Shown: piece by piece, positions 51,676 to 60,790 of the stretch
Layout of the letters: each line of letters begins with the position of its first letter
Position numbering within the stretch: position 1 is the first letter of the stretch
From: Hyphomicrobiales bacterium
GTDB taxonomy: Bacteria; Pseudomonadota; Alphaproteobacteria; Rhizobiales; MH13
Direction of reading: 5' to 3'
Length of the DNA stretch: 64,000 nt
NCBI GenBank assembly: GCA_017642935.1
Contig: JAEPOK010000001.1
Span: forward strand, 124,001-188,000
Position numbers and translations under genes: made by a program
Notes under the pieces: generated by a model
Seen by the model: only the letters and a program-made list of their open reading frames with translations
Told to the model about the DNA's origin: nothing
The model's database searches: none

Positions 51676-53076
51676 TCAAATTGCTTGCTTCATCTTCGGA
51701 TAGGCGTACATCGTTTCGTAAGACCAATTTGGATCGTCCCAGGAGATCATCTTGCCCGGGTTCAACAGGCCTTTGGGATCGGCTTCTTTTTTGAATTTCA
51801 GCTGACGATCATCGGTTTTCTGCCGTCCGCCTTCTTCCAGCGTGTAGCGGTGCGGGTTGAAGATCATGCAGCCCAGCTCTTCGTGGATGCGCACGATCTC
51901 GTTGAGCCGTTCCTCTTTGGAAAAATCGACGATGGGCAGTCCAGCATAGATGACGTTGCCGCCTTCGCGCATGGCCTCAAGATGCTGGAGCACTTCGGCG
52001 CCAAACGTTTCGCGGACCTTGGCGACCTTAGCCAGCGGATCAGGGCCGCCATAACGCACCTGGAGATAGGTGACAGTCGGATCGACCTGCAGCGCGCGCA
52101 GGGTGGTGTGGTTCCAAGTGTATTCAGCCAGATGACCGGGCGTGCGATCGAAGGTCGACGCATCAGAGCGGTAGATCACGTCCGGGTCGTTGTTGCGGCC
52201 CATGAAGGCGGTGAACCCATCCAGCGATTGCGGCGCGACCAGCACGATAAGGATCGACTGATCTTCCCGGACATGCCCCTGAAAACGCTTGAAGAATTTA
52301 AAGGGGATCGGCGCTTCGATGGGTGTGATGAGCTTCACCAGGATGCCGTCCTGCTGGGCCAGATTGTAGCCGAAGGTCGCCGCGTCCATGAAATCGTCAA
52401 AGCCGAGCGCGAACTCTACCCAGTCATACGCCGGGGCCAGCGGCATTTCGATCTCGGTGATGATGCCGTTGGTGCCATAGGCGTGGGAAACACGCGCCAA
52501 GTCTTCTCCGGTGAATTCCAAAATGCGTGGCTCAGCCTCCATGGTGACAACGCGTAGGCGCAGAATGTTGCCCAGGTCGCGCAAAGCGCCCCAGCGCACT
52601 GAGCCGATGCCACCGGAACCACCGGCGATGAAACCGCCAATGGTTGCCGTGCCGTAGGTGGAGGGCATCATACGCTGTTCCTGGCCGGAATGGGCGCGGG
52701 TCTCAGCGTCCAGGTCTTTGACCACCTTTCCAGGCTCAACGATCACGCGCCCTGGGTGAATTTCCTTCACCTTGGTCATGTTCTTCATGTGCATAATGAC
52801 GCCACCGGCCAGCGGCATGGCTTGACCATAATTGCCGGTGCCCGCGCCGCGTGTCGTGACCGGCACATCGTGGGCGAAACAGGTTTTCAGGACTTCGATC
52901 ACTTCGGCTTCGGAGCGTGGTGACACGACGAAATCGCCGATCAGATGGTCCATCTTCTCTTTGAGCACCGGGGAGTACCAAAAGAAGTCGCGGCTTTTCT
53001 GTTTCAGCGTGGCCGGGTTATCGTCGATGTCGAGATGGTCAAGCGCTTCACGCACGGCGGCGATGTTTCCGGTCAT
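51676..53076 (-). CDS. FAD-binding oxidoreductase (PCMH/FAD_binding_4 type)
   Basis: 466 residues. The FAD domain is shown by PVTTRGAGTGNYGQAMPLAG and MPSTYGTATIGGFIAGGSGG; the C-terminal part ends LLNPGKMISWDDPNW, as in lactate/glycolate-type oxidases (GlcD-like). Oxidises an alcohol, hydroxy acid or amine of unknown identity, in the pathway encoded by this operon. Spaced three bases after the deaminase-like gene. Confidence 0.82.
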   Translation of the reverse strand: MTGNIAAVREALDHLDIDDNPATLKQKSRDFFWYSPVLKEKMDHLIGDFVVSPRSEAEVIEVLKTCFAHDVPVTTRGAGTGNYGQAMPLAGGVIMHMKNMTKVKEIHPGRVIVEPGKVVKDLDAETRAHSGQEQRMMPSTYGTATIGGFIAGGSGGIGSVRWGALRDLGNILRLRVVTMEAEPRILEFTGEDLARVSHAYGTNGIITEIEMPLAPAYDWVEFALGFDDFMDAATFGYNLAQQDGILVKLITPIEAPIPFKFFKRFQGHVREDQSILIVLVAPQSLDGFTAFMGRNNDPDVIYRSDASTFDRTPGHLAEYTWNHTTLRALQVDPTVTYLQVRYGGPDPLAKVAKVRETFGAEVLQHLEAMREGGNVIYAGLPIVDFSKEERLNEIVRIHEELGCMIFNPHRYTLEEGGRQKTDDRQLKFKKEADPKGLLNPGKMISWDDPNWSYETMYAYPKMKQAI

Positions 53077-53079
53077 TGG

Positions 53080-54354
53080 TTACTCCATAAACGGGTCGAG
53101 AACCGCGTAGTCGGGCGGCGAAAGGTCGAGCACCTTGCCATCACGGATCACGGTCCGGTCGGTTTGCGGACGCGCCATGAATTCGCTCCATGAGCGCGCC
53201 TTGAACAGATTGAAGTCGGCGGGTGTGCCAGCAGCAAAGGGCGTGTAGTCAAAGTCGCACATGGCTGCCGGGGTCGTCGAGAAGGCGGTCACCCAATCGG
53301 CATCGGAATGGTCCAGATGCGCAATGCGGGTCGCTTCGCGCATCACCTCGACCATATCCAGATCGCCATAGGCGTAGAAGGGGTCGCGTGTGTTGTCCGA
53401 GGCAAAGGCGACCGGGATGCCTCGCGCCTTCATCTCGTGCACCAAGGTTACACCACGCCAACGCGGGGTGCGGGCGCCCGAATTGCGATCCTGTAGGTAG
53501 AGATTGCACAGCGGCAGCGAGACGACGGTCAGGCCAGCTTCGGCGACCAAATCCATGGTGCGATCAGCTTCGCTTTCATCCTGGACGGCGAGTGAACAGC
53601 AATGACCGCAGACGACTTTACCTTTGTAGCCTGTTTTTAGAACAGTTTGCGCGATTTGGCGCAGTGTCGCGACCGAGGGATCGCCGGTTTCATCGACGTG
53701 AAAATCGGCGTCCAACTCGCGCTCTGTGGCCAGGCGGAAAAAGGCTTCCAGCCGATCTTCCAGGTCCGGCAAGGGATAGGTGACCAGGCCGAGCACGCCA
53801 CCGGCTTTGGAAACGATGTCTGCGGTTTTTTGGTAGCGACCGGTGCCGTCTGGTTCGATGCCATCAGCGCCGACAAGACTGACGGCTTGCAGATCGACAC
53901 GGCCTTTCCAATCGGCGCGCACCTCGTCGAACACCGCCCAGGAGATGTCATCCTGAGGCGGGATCGAATCCAAATGCGTGCGGATCGCCTTGGTGCCGTG
54001 GGCATAGGCGGCTTCCAGCGCGAAGTTCATGCGGGCGCGGACATCGTCGGCAGACCAGCGGGCCTCGCGGTCCCCGGCCACTGACGAGAGGGCGCCGTCG
54101 AACGTGCCATCGGGGTTAGGTGTGCGCGGCCAAATGTGCCCCTTGTCTAGATGGGTGTGCATATCGACGAAGCTTGGTAGGGCCATGCGCCCATGCATGT
54201 TGATCCGGGTCGGCGCAATCTGGTCTGAGAAGAGCCCGTCATTAATCGTGACGGAGCCTGTGACCAATGCGTCATCGGCGCCGATCAGCGGGCCTGGCAG
54301 GGTGAGATTATCGAGGGTAACCGGGCCTTCAGGTAGAGCAAATGCGCTGGTCAC
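53080..54354 (-). CDS. Cytosine-deaminase-like amidohydrolase
   Basis: 424 residues. Metal ligands align with E. coli CodA: H66 and H68 (HTHLDKGH), H219 (FHVDE), E222, H251 (GHCCS) and D320 (SDNTRDPF). CodA has HVHLD, H214, E217, H246 and D313 in the same spacing. CodA-type enzymes deaminate cytosine, isoguanine, creatinine or hydrolyse related rings, so substrate is open. Directly adjacent to an ABC importer, suggesting the ring is imported. Confidence 0.85.
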   Translation of the reverse strand: MTSAFALPEGPVTLDNLTLPGPLIGADDALVTGSVTINDGLFSDQIAPTRINMHGRMALPSFVDMHTHLDKGHIWPRTPNPDGTFDGALSSVAGDREARWSADDVRARMNFALEAAYAHGTKAIRTHLDSIPPQDDISWAVFDEVRADWKGRVDLQAVSLVGADGIEPDGTGRYQKTADIVSKAGGVLGLVTYPLPDLEDRLEAFFRLATERELDADFHVDETGDPSVATLRQIAQTVLKTGYKGKVVCGHCCSLAVQDESEADRTMDLVAEAGLTVVSLPLCNLYLQDRNSGARTPRWRGVTLVHEMKARGIPVAFASDNTRDPFYAYGDLDMVEVMREATRIAHLDHSDADWVTAFSTTPAAMCDFDYTPFAAGTPADFNLFKARSWSEFMARPQTDRTVIRDGKVLDLSPPDYAVLDPFME

Positions 54355-55236
54355 CTAGCGCTCCCGCTTCAAGGCACTCTCGTGCCATTTGTGGAGCAAG
54401 AGCCAACTGAGAAAGCTCAGCACAGCGTAGATCACCACGCCAGTTGCCGCGATCAATATCAGCGCAGCGAACATGCGCGGGATGTTGAGACGGTAACCGG
54501 CCTCCAAAATCGTGAAAGCGAGGCCCGAGCCGATACCGCCGGTGCCGGCCACATATTCAGCGACCACCGCGCCAATGAGCGCCAGACCGCCCGCGATACG
54601 CAGGCCACCGAGGAAGTAGGGCAGGGCTGAGGGCAGCTCCAAATGCAAAAGGCGTTGCCAGCGCGAGGCGCCGTAGATTTTGAACAGGTCGCGCAGATTA
54701 TGGTCTGCGGAGTTGAGGCCCAGCGTCGTGTTGGACAGGACAGGGAAGAAGGCCACGAGCCAGGCGCAAATCAGCAGGCCAACCAGGCGCTCTTCGACAT
54801 AAATGAAGATCAGCGGGGCAATCGCCACGATGGGCGTGACCTGCAAGATCACCGCATACGGGTAGAGTGACATCTCCATCAGGCGAGACTGTTTGAAGAG
54901 GATCGCCAAGCCCGCACCACCGATGATGGCGGCCAAAAGCGCGGCGCCTGTGATCATCATGGTGATGGAAAGCGCATCGAACAGAACCCGCCAATCAGCG
55001 ATCAGCGTGTCCCAAACGCGGCCGGGCGATGGCAAGATGTAATGCGGGATCTCGTTGATCGCGACGACGCGATCCCAGGCAAAGATGCCGAGCGCAATCA
55101 TGACGACTGGCAGCATCCAAGCACCGATCTTGTCCAAGCGCTCGCGGCGGGCAAGGGCGCGTTCTTCAAGATCGACAACCTGCGCGTCGTCGGATGGCGA
55201 GAGGCGTGGTGCATCATCGTTGGAGATCACAGCCAT
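54355..55236 (-). CDS. ABC transporter permease (pyrimidine/thiamine-precursor class)
   Basis: 293 residues with about six helices after a soluble N-terminus of 35 residues. EAA-like loop: HNLRDLFKIYGASRWQRLLH. Overlaps the ATPase stop by one base. Belongs to the SsuC/TauC/ThiX-like group. Confidence 0.88.
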   Translation of the reverse strand: MAVISNDDAPRLSPSDDAQVVDLEERALARRERLDKIGAWMLPVVMIALGIFAWDRVVAINEIPHYILPSPGRVWDTLIADWRVLFDALSITMMITGAALLAAIIGGAGLAILFKQSRLMEMSLYPYAVILQVTPIVAIAPLIFIYVEERLVGLLICAWLVAFFPVLSNTTLGLNSADHNLRDLFKIYGASRWQRLLHLELPSALPYFLGGLRIAGGLALIGAVVAEYVAGTGGIGSGLAFTILEAGYRLNIPRMFAALILIAATGVVIYAVLSFLSWLLLHKWHESALKRER

Positions 55237-56033
55237 TATGCCGCCTCCGCGTTGGTGCCGAGCGTTGCGTGCAAAGCCTCGGAGGCCTCACGGCAGTGGG
55301 CGGCATATTTGGGCGACGTGCGGAAGTCTTCGTGGCGCGGATAGGTCTCGTTCACCCGCAGTTCTTGCACGACGCGACCTGGACGGGCGGCCATGACCAC
55401 GATGCGGTTCGACAAAAAGACGCTTTCGAACACCGAATGGGTGACGAAGATGACGGTGCAACCGATGCGCGCCTGCATCTCCAGCAAGTCATTGTTGAGC
55501 TTGAAGCGGGTGATTTCGTCGAGCGCTGCAAACGGTTCGTCCATCAAGATGAGTTTTGGCCGGGTGACCATGGCGCGGGCGATGGAGACGCGCATTTTCA
55601 TGCCGCCGGACAGTTCGCGCGGGTAGCTGTTTTCAAACCCAGACAGGCCGACGACTTCGAGGATTTCGTCGATCTTGTCCTTCACCTCAGCTTTGCTGAT
55701 TTTGGCGAGCCTCATGGGCAGCCAGACGTTATCTTCCACCGTTGCCCACGGCATCAGCGTCGGCTCCTGAAACACCACGCCGAGGTCCTGACCTCCGGTG
55801 CTTTTGCGCCCGGTATCGGTCCAGACGATGCGCCCGGATGTTGGCCGCATCAGCCCGGCAATCAAACGCAAAGCGGTGGATTTTCCGCATCCTGACGGCC
55901 CGAGGAGACTGACGAAATCGCCGTCGTGAATGTCCATCGACATGTCATCGAGCGCGGTCACCGAGCCGCCGAACACCTTACCGACATGGCGCAGCGATAG
56001 GATGGGCGTGGATTGAGCTTGGGTATCAGGCAA
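55236..56033 (-). CDS. ABC transporter ATPase
   Basis: 265 residues. Walker A LGPSGCGKST, VFQEPTLMPW, signature RELSGGMKMR, Walker B LILMDEPFAALDE and VTHSVFES are intact. No ATG precedes the conserved region in frame; the best start is TTG at 56033, though its ribosome site is weak. SsuB/TauB/ThiZ class, partner of the adjacent permease. Confidence 0.88.
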   Translation of the reverse strand: MPDTQAQSTPILSLRHVGKVFGGSVTALDDMSMDIHDGDFVSLLGPSGCGKSTALRLIAGLMRPTSGRIVWTDTGRKSTGGQDLGVVFQEPTLMPWATVEDNVWLPMRLAKISKAEVKDKIDEILEVVGLSGFENSYPRELSGGMKMRVSIARAMVTRPKLILMDEPFAALDEITRFKLNNDLLEMQARIGCTVIFVTHSVFESVFLSNRIVVMAARPGRVVQELRVNETYPRHEDFRTSPKYAAHCREASEALHATLGTNAEAA

Positions 56034-56124
56034 GACGCAATGTCCAGGTCTCTTCAGGGGAACGGCGCACCCTTGTTTTTAGGCGCGCCGTTACAGTGTC
56101 GTCGGGGGGAGGAATTGAAAAGGG

Positions 56125-57156
56125 TTATTCCGGTCGCAAGTCCAAGCCCAGGCCTTGGTTGACGAATTCGGTCGTGTACGCGGCCGTGTAGTCAAGCCCC
56201 GCGTCGATCACACCGGCGTCGACCATCTGGGCGTAGAACGCGTCGATGGTTTCGTCAGTCATGGCGCCGATCCCCAGCTCCAACGCATCACCGGAATCGA
56301 CGATGCCGAATTCGAGCATCTTTTCGATCGCGTAGTCGATCTTGTCCTGCGTCATTTCCGGATTGTCGGCCATGATAAGCTCGTTGGCGGCGGCATTGTC
56401 GCCATAGAGATAGTTGTACCAACCGAGGATCGAGCCTTCGACGAAGCATTCGACGACTTCAGGCCGCTCTTCGATGGTGGCCGCCATGGTTTCCACGGTC
56501 GTTGCGTAGGTCGCAAAGCCCGCGTCGGCGATCAGGAACACGTTGGGGGTGAATCCGCCTTCGGTCTCGATGACATAAGGCTCGGAGGAAAGGTAGCCCT
56601 GCATGCCGGTGCGCGTGTCAGCGAGGAACGGTGCCGGGTTGAAGGTGTAAGGCACGCGCTGCTCGTCGGTGAAACCGTGGGCCTCGACCATCCAGCGATA
56701 ATAGCCGGCAAAGCCGTTGTCGCCGATGAGCAGCGTGAGGTCTTTGAGCTCTTCCCACGAATCGGCCTCACCGGGATGGGCAATAATCACCTGAGGGTGT
56801 TTCTGGAAGGCGGCCATGACGGCGACGACCGGGATGTCTTGCTCGGCGGCGAGGAAGGTGGAGACCAAATCGCCACCCATGTGGAAGTCAATCCGGCCGG
56901 CCAGAAGCAGCGCCTTGTTGTTCACCTGTGGGCCGCCGGTGACGATGGAAACGTCCAGACCGCAGGCCTCATAGGTGCCGTCGGCGACGGACTGATAGAA
57001 ACCGCCGTGCTCGGCTTGGGCGAGCCAGTTGGTGCCGAACACCACCTCTTCAAGGGCAAGCGCTGGCGAAACCGCGCCAACGGACAAGGCGGTGGCTGCT
57101 AGCAGGGCAATTTTGCGCGTGGATGTGCGGCGGTGGGACGAGGAAGAAAGTGTCAT
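56125..57156 (-). CDS. ABC transporter substrate-binding protein, NMT1/THI5-like
   Basis: 343 residues from ATG 57156 (GGAG site); a longer frame to 57234 is less likely. Signal peptide ends near SPALALEE. Mature start EEVVFGTNWLAQAEHGGFYQ matches the NMT1/ThiY group. First gene of the nine-gene operon. The ligand is probably a nitrogen-containing ring handled by the deaminase-like and creatininase-like enzymes. Confidence 0.88.
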   Translation of the reverse strand: MTLSSSSHRRTSTRKIALLAATALSVGAVSPALALEEVVFGTNWLAQAEHGGFYQSVADGTYEACGLDVSIVTGGPQVNNKALLLAGRIDFHMGGDLVSTFLAAEQDIPVVAVMAAFQKHPQVIIAHPGEADSWEELKDLTLLIGDNGFAGYYRWMVEAHGFTDEQRVPYTFNPAPFLADTRTGMQGYLSSEPYVIETEGGFTPNVFLIADAGFATYATTVETMAATIEERPEVVECFVEGSILGWYNYLYGDNAAANELIMADNPEMTQDKIDYAIEKMLEFGIVDSGDALELGIGAMTDETIDAFYAQMVDAGVIDAGLDYTAAYTTEFVNQGLGLDLRPE

Positions 57157-57259
57157 CAAGGACTCCGCTGTTTTTTGTGCGCATGCGTCGCGCATGTTTG
57201 GCCTGCCACTATAGGTTAGCCATTTTTGGGGCACAGTCCGGTTCGCTCGATGCGCTCAG

Positions 57260-57274
57260 ACCAACCCGCTTGGT
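57260..57274. promoter_or_regulatory. Inverted repeat between divergent operon and RidA gene
   Basis: ACCAA-CCCGC-TTGGT lies midway between the divergent starts (57156 and 57428) and could bind a regulator controlling both. It is not a RutR box: the arms are wrong for it. Confidence 0.35.
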
Positions 57275-57427
57275 TACGATTAGGTGGCGGGTGGGTTGTG
57301 ATGTCAACGCAAAAACGCCTAAAATCTAGTCGCAATGCGCCTTTGCCTTTTGCCTGTGCATGATGCCCACGCTTTGTGCTTGCTATGGAGGCAATTGGCC
57401 GGTTTTCGTCCTTCATGAGGTGACGCT

Positions 57428-57829
57428 TTGAGCTTTCGATCCCTTTTGCCCGACGGTTTGGCTCCGCCTTTTGCGCGCTATGCGCACGGTGTGGCGATCG
57501 AGGCCGGTCAACGCATGGTGCGCACTGCCGGTCAGTTGGCGATGGCCAAGGACGGGACGATTCCTGAGGGCGCGGAGGCGCAGGCGCATCTGGTTTTTGA
57601 AAATATCGAGGCTGTGCTCGCCGAAGGTGGCCTTGGCAAGAACGATGTCTGTCATCTGTTTGCGTTTGTTACGGCCCGCGAGCATATGGCCGGTTATATG
57701 AAAGCCCGCGACGCTTGGCTCGCCAATGTGCCAAAGCTACCGGCCTCGACGCTGATCATCGTCGGCGGCTTCACCCGCGAGGAATTTCTGGTGGAGATCG
57801 AAGCAACGGCGGTTGGGCCGGTAGCGTAA
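57428..57829 (+). CDS. RidA-family protein lacking the usual arginine
   Basis: 133 residues starting at TTG after GAGGTGA. RTAGQLAMAKDGTIPEGAEA and EEFLVEIEATAVG are RidA-family segments. The position normally reading P-x-R-(S/T), where arginine binds the imine substrate, reads LPASTLIIVGG, so canonical enamine/imine deaminase activity may be lost. RutC of the uracil oxygenase pathway is also of this family. Divergent from the nine-gene operon. Confidence 0.78.
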   Translation: MSFRSLLPDGLAPPFARYAHGVAIEAGQRMVRTAGQLAMAKDGTIPEGAEAQAHLVFENIEAVLAEGGLGKNDVCHLFAFVTAREHMAGYMKARDAWLANVPKLPASTLIIVGGFTREEFLVEIEATAVGPVA

Positions 57830-57852
57830 TTTTTTGCTAATTAGGCACCTCG

Positions 57853-58368
57853 CTAGAGGCTGGCAAAAGCCTCTGGCATGAACAGCAGGTCTGTATCCTC
57901 GGTCCTAGCACCTGCCGCGGTGAGCATCGCGTGCATCTGGCCGCGATGGTGGGTCTGATGATTGAAGAAATGGGTCGCCAGGATCTTGTGAGGTTTGCAA
58001 ACCTCGCCGCCAGCAACCGCCGAATGCCAGCAAAGCTCGCCGTCAAACCAGTCGGCTGGAACGTCGTGCGCCCAGCGCAAAATTGTCTGGTCGAGCGCCT
58101 TGCGCCTCGCCCTTAGATCATCCCACGCCGATGCGAAGGCCGTCGACTCTTTGACGCTGCCGCCCGGCGCAGGCGTGCCTGCAAAGCGGCTCATCCAGAA
58201 TGAGTCGCCCCATAACAGATGGGAGGCCGTTTGATGGATCGACCCAAAGAATGCGCCACGCTCTTTTTCGCGCTCATCTGCGCCTAGTTGATCGGCGGCC
58301 GAATAGAGGCTCTCATTTTGCCAGGCATTGTACCGCGCCATGGTGATCGCATGCTCTTTGGTCGGCAT
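57853..58368 (-). CDS. DinB-family metal-dependent protein
   Basis: 171 residues from ATG 58368 (AAGGAGA site); the upstream frame extension is a degraded remnant of another gene and not part of it. Four-helix DinB fold with metal histidines in GSIHQTASHLLWGDSFW and THFFNHQTHHRGQMHAM. Members are often thiol (bacillithiol/mycothiol-like)-linked transferases, but that cannot be assumed here. Confidence 0.82.
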   Translation of the reverse strand: MPTKEHAITMARYNAWQNESLYSAADQLGADEREKERGAFFGSIHQTASHLLWGDSFWMSRFAGTPAPGGSVKESTAFASAWDDLRARRKALDQTILRWAHDVPADWFDGELCWHSAVAGGEVCKPHKILATHFFNHQTHHRGQMHAMLTAAGARTEDTDLLFMPEAFASL

Positions 58369-58439
58369 GGTGTCTCCTTTCAAAGGATGTGCGCCGGTTT
58401 TGGCTTGCCTTCGCTCTGCGCCAGAAAGCTTGGCATCGC

Positions 58440-58600
58440 TTAAACCACCACAGATCCATCGCCAACGGCCGATGCGACGGGTTTGACCGAGCCGGAGCGG
58501 ATGTCGCCGACGGCATAGATCCGTCGCATGGAGGTCGCATAGCCTCGGGGGGTTCCAGCCCAATATCGGCACAGTTGTCACGACACTCGTCTCGATGGCA
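58440..58600 (-). pseudogene. Degraded C-terminal fragment of a thioredoxin-reductase-like gene
   Basis: Reverse-strand translation gives [19 protein letters not shown] and VASAVGDGSVVV then a stop, near-identical to the C-terminus of the intact cNMP/thioredoxin-reductase-like gene about 2.3 kb away, and DNA identity is visibly high. The upstream part (around ADIGLEPP) is out of frame relative to it. Nothing before that is recognisable. Confidence 0.78.
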
Positions 58601-58630
58601 GTGCAACGACCTGGTCAGATCAGCAGGGCT

Positions 58631-59254
58631 TCAGTCCAAGTCGCGGTTCATTGTGTAGGTGCCGATATGCGCCGCGCTATCAAGGACATGGCCATCGATG
58701 GCCGCCAACGCCTCCGGTCCGCCGAAGTCGTTCGGTACGTCCACCGCTTCAACGTCGAGCGCATACACCGTGAAATGGTAGTGGTGGACGATGGCGTCGT
58801 TCCATGGTGGGCACGGCCCATCATAGTCGCCATAGGTTCCGCCCATTTCGTCGTCACCGGCAAACCAGTTGGTGTAGTTATTCTCGCCAGCCAGGCCATA
58901 GGCTTTCGCGCCAACGGATTTACCCCTGGGCGTCACGCCCGATGAGGCGGCGCCTTCGTCTATCTGGGTGACCGAAGCGGGAATGTTGACCAGAACCCAA
59001 TGGAAAAAGTCGACCCTTGGCAGCGAGGCTGGAACGGTCTTGCCTTCCTGGTTCACGTCGTCACCGCTCGAAGGAACGTCCGGGTCATGGCAGATCAGGG
59101 CGAAGGACTTGGTGCCGGCCGGCGCGTCGCTCCAAGCAACCGCCGGGTTGACATTGTCGGAGAGCTCGAAACGACCCTCGGCCGGGATCTTGCCGAAGGC
59201 AAAGCGGGGCGGGATGGGCGCGCCGTTAGCCCAGTCGTTGATCGTGATTTTCAT
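58631..59254 (-). CDS. PEBP-like protein (YbhB/YbcL family)
   Basis: 207 residues, cytoplasmic by lack of signal sequence. PAVAWSDAPAGTKSFALICH and DPDVP with FFHWVLVNIPASVTQ and GTYGDYDGPCPPWNDAIVHH are PEBP ligand-pocket segments. Starts in a strong context after the gap to a second PEBP gene. Function of bacterial PEBP proteins is unclear. Confidence 0.88.
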   Translation of the reverse strand: MKITINDWANGAPIPPRFAFGKIPAEGRFELSDNVNPAVAWSDAPAGTKSFALICHDPDVPSSGDDVNQEGKTVPASLPRVDFFHWVLVNIPASVTQIDEGAASSGVTPRGKSVGAKAYGLAGENNYTNWFAGDDEMGGTYGDYDGPCPPWNDAIVHHYHFTVYALDVEAVDVPNDFGGPEALAAIDGHVLDSAAHIGTYTMNRDLD

Positions 59255-59314
59255 TGCGTTTCTCCCTTAAATCAAAGAGGCGCCGCCCCGGCGTGTGCCG
59301 GGACGGTTTTGAGT

Positions 59315-59845
59315 TCAGCGATTGTAAACCGCGGTGATGGTCGACGAAGCCAGGCTGTTGGCATTGACCATGAAGCCGGCCAGCGCGTTGCTGACAGAGG
59401 CGTCCAGTTCGAGCGTCGCACCGAGCGCGTGGACGGTAAAGATGTAGCGGTGCACTTCTCCTGGAGGGGGGCAAGCGCCGCCAAAGCCTGTTGCGCCATA
59501 ATCATTGGCCAGCTCAACCACGCCTGCTGGCATCTCGCCGCCGCCAGGCAGTTCCGTGACGTCGGCAGGGATGTTGAAGGCAAACCAGTGCCACCAGCCC
59601 GAACCGGTCGGTGCGTCCGGGTCATAGACGGTCACGGCAAAGCTCTGCGTGCCGTCAGGGGCGCCGGACCAGGCCAGTGTTGGAGCAGTGTTTTCGCCTT
59701 CACAGCCAAAGCCTTGAAAAACGAACTCATTGCTCAACTGCTGGCCTTCGGCAATGTCAGGACTGGTCAGGGTCAATCCGTCTGCCAAAGCGGGGCTCGC
59801 AAGTGTTGCGGCCAATACGGTGGAGAAGACTAGGTTGCGGCTCAT
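59315..59845 (-). CDS. PEBP-like protein with signal peptide
   Basis: 176 residues, opening MSRNLVFSTVLAATLASPAL, a Sec signal peptide. APTLAWSGAPDGTQSFAVTV, YDPDAPTGSGWWHWFAFNIP and GFGGACPPPGEVHRYIFTVH mark the family. Periplasmic counterpart of the neighbouring cytoplasmic PEBP gene; the tandem pair probably arose by duplication, though similarity is moderate. Confidence 0.88.
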   Translation of the reverse strand: MSRNLVFSTVLAATLASPALADGLTLTSPDIAEGQQLSNEFVFQGFGCEGENTAPTLAWSGAPDGTQSFAVTVYDPDAPTGSGWWHWFAFNIPADVTELPGGGEMPAGVVELANDYGATGFGGACPPPGEVHRYIFTVHALGATLELDASVSNALAGFMVNANSLASSTITAVYNR

Positions 59846-59947
59846 CGTTCTATCCTTGCTTGGGATCGTGGGTTGTTGATGAGGTCAACCTACCTGCCGT
59901 CTCGCTCTGTCGCTTCTTACACCCAATCAAGAATATTCGAAATTCGA

Positions 59948-60790
59948 TCAATTTGCCGCTGAACGGATGTCTTTTGGCTTAACTCCGAACCTTTTGCGGA
60001 AAGCGTCGGAGAAGTGCGATGGCGTTTTGAACCCGCACTCTAAGGCTATTTCGGACACTTGCGTGTGCGTTGTTTGCAGCAGGGCTAATCCTCGTTCGAG
60101 CCGCGTGTTCAATAGGATTTTGGAGAATCCTTGACCCGTCCGCGATAGCCAGCGGCGCATTGTTGCCTCGCTCATGGCAAAGTGCTCGGCCACCTCTTTG
60201 GCCATCCAGGGATGGCTGAGGTCGGTTTCGATCAGGCTTCTAACCTGACTGATCGGGTCATCTTGCACCTTAGTCGGCAATCGAAATCCTTTGCCGCGCA
60301 GCCAGAGCAAAGGCTCGATCAGGCGATGTTGTTTGATCGTTTCCGGCAGGCTGTCATTGTCCAAAGTCTCTTGGATCAGGCTTAGGATATGCGATGGATT
60401 GTGGTCCTTCGCGCGCACAACCTGCACGCCCAAGGCGCTGTTGGATTTTGGCAGGTCCGCAAAGACCGCATCCACCAGATCGTGGGTGAAACACACCCCC
60501 AGAGCTCGGTAATCGTCGTTCATGACCGGGCGGTTTTCCATCGTGACGATGGACCCCGGCGGAAAGATCATCAGATCGCCTTCGTGGCCGGCGATTTCAC
60601 CCTGCTTCGGGCACAGAACGTGCTTGCTTCCGCGCTGGATAAAGAACAGGAACGTCAGTCGAAAATAGAGCTCGGTGAAGGTCGCGGTCGTGGCCTGCGT
60701 GATCGGGTAGATCGAAACTTTGGCCTGCGCACCTGCCCCCAAGTCGCTCCCGGCGTCGCCCAGCTTCGACACGGTGCGTTTATCCGCCAT
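59948..60790 (-). CDS. AraC-family transcriptional regulator
   Basis: 280 residues. N-terminal cupin-like sensor domain (FFIQRGSKHVLCPKQGEIAG) and C-terminal pair of HTH motifs (MAKEVAEHFAMSEATMRRWL and SEIALECGFKTPSHFSDAFR followed by RKRFGVKPKDIR). ATG 60790 overlaps the 3' end of the upstream gene by 11 bp, so the two are translationally linked. Probably controls the PEBP or reductase-like genes. Confidence 0.88.
   Translation of the reverse strand: MADKRTVSKLGDAGSDLGAGAQAKVSIYPITQATTATFTELYFRLTFLFFIQRGSKHVLCPKQGEIAGHEGDLMIFPPGSIVTMENRPVMNDDYRALGVCFTHDLVDAVFADLPKSNSALGVQVVRAKDHNPSHILSLIQETLDNDSLPETIKQHRLIEPLLWLRGKGFRLPTKVQDDPISQVRSLIETDLSHPWMAKEVAEHFAMSEATMRRWLSRTGQGFSKILLNTRLERGLALLQTTHTQVSEIALECGFKTPSHFSDAFRKRFGVKPKDIRSAAN

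Noticed and set aside
58369-58581. N-terminal extension of the DinB-like gene
   Set aside because: The sequence is an out-of-frame remnant of a reductase gene; a good AAGGAGA site precedes ATG 58368.
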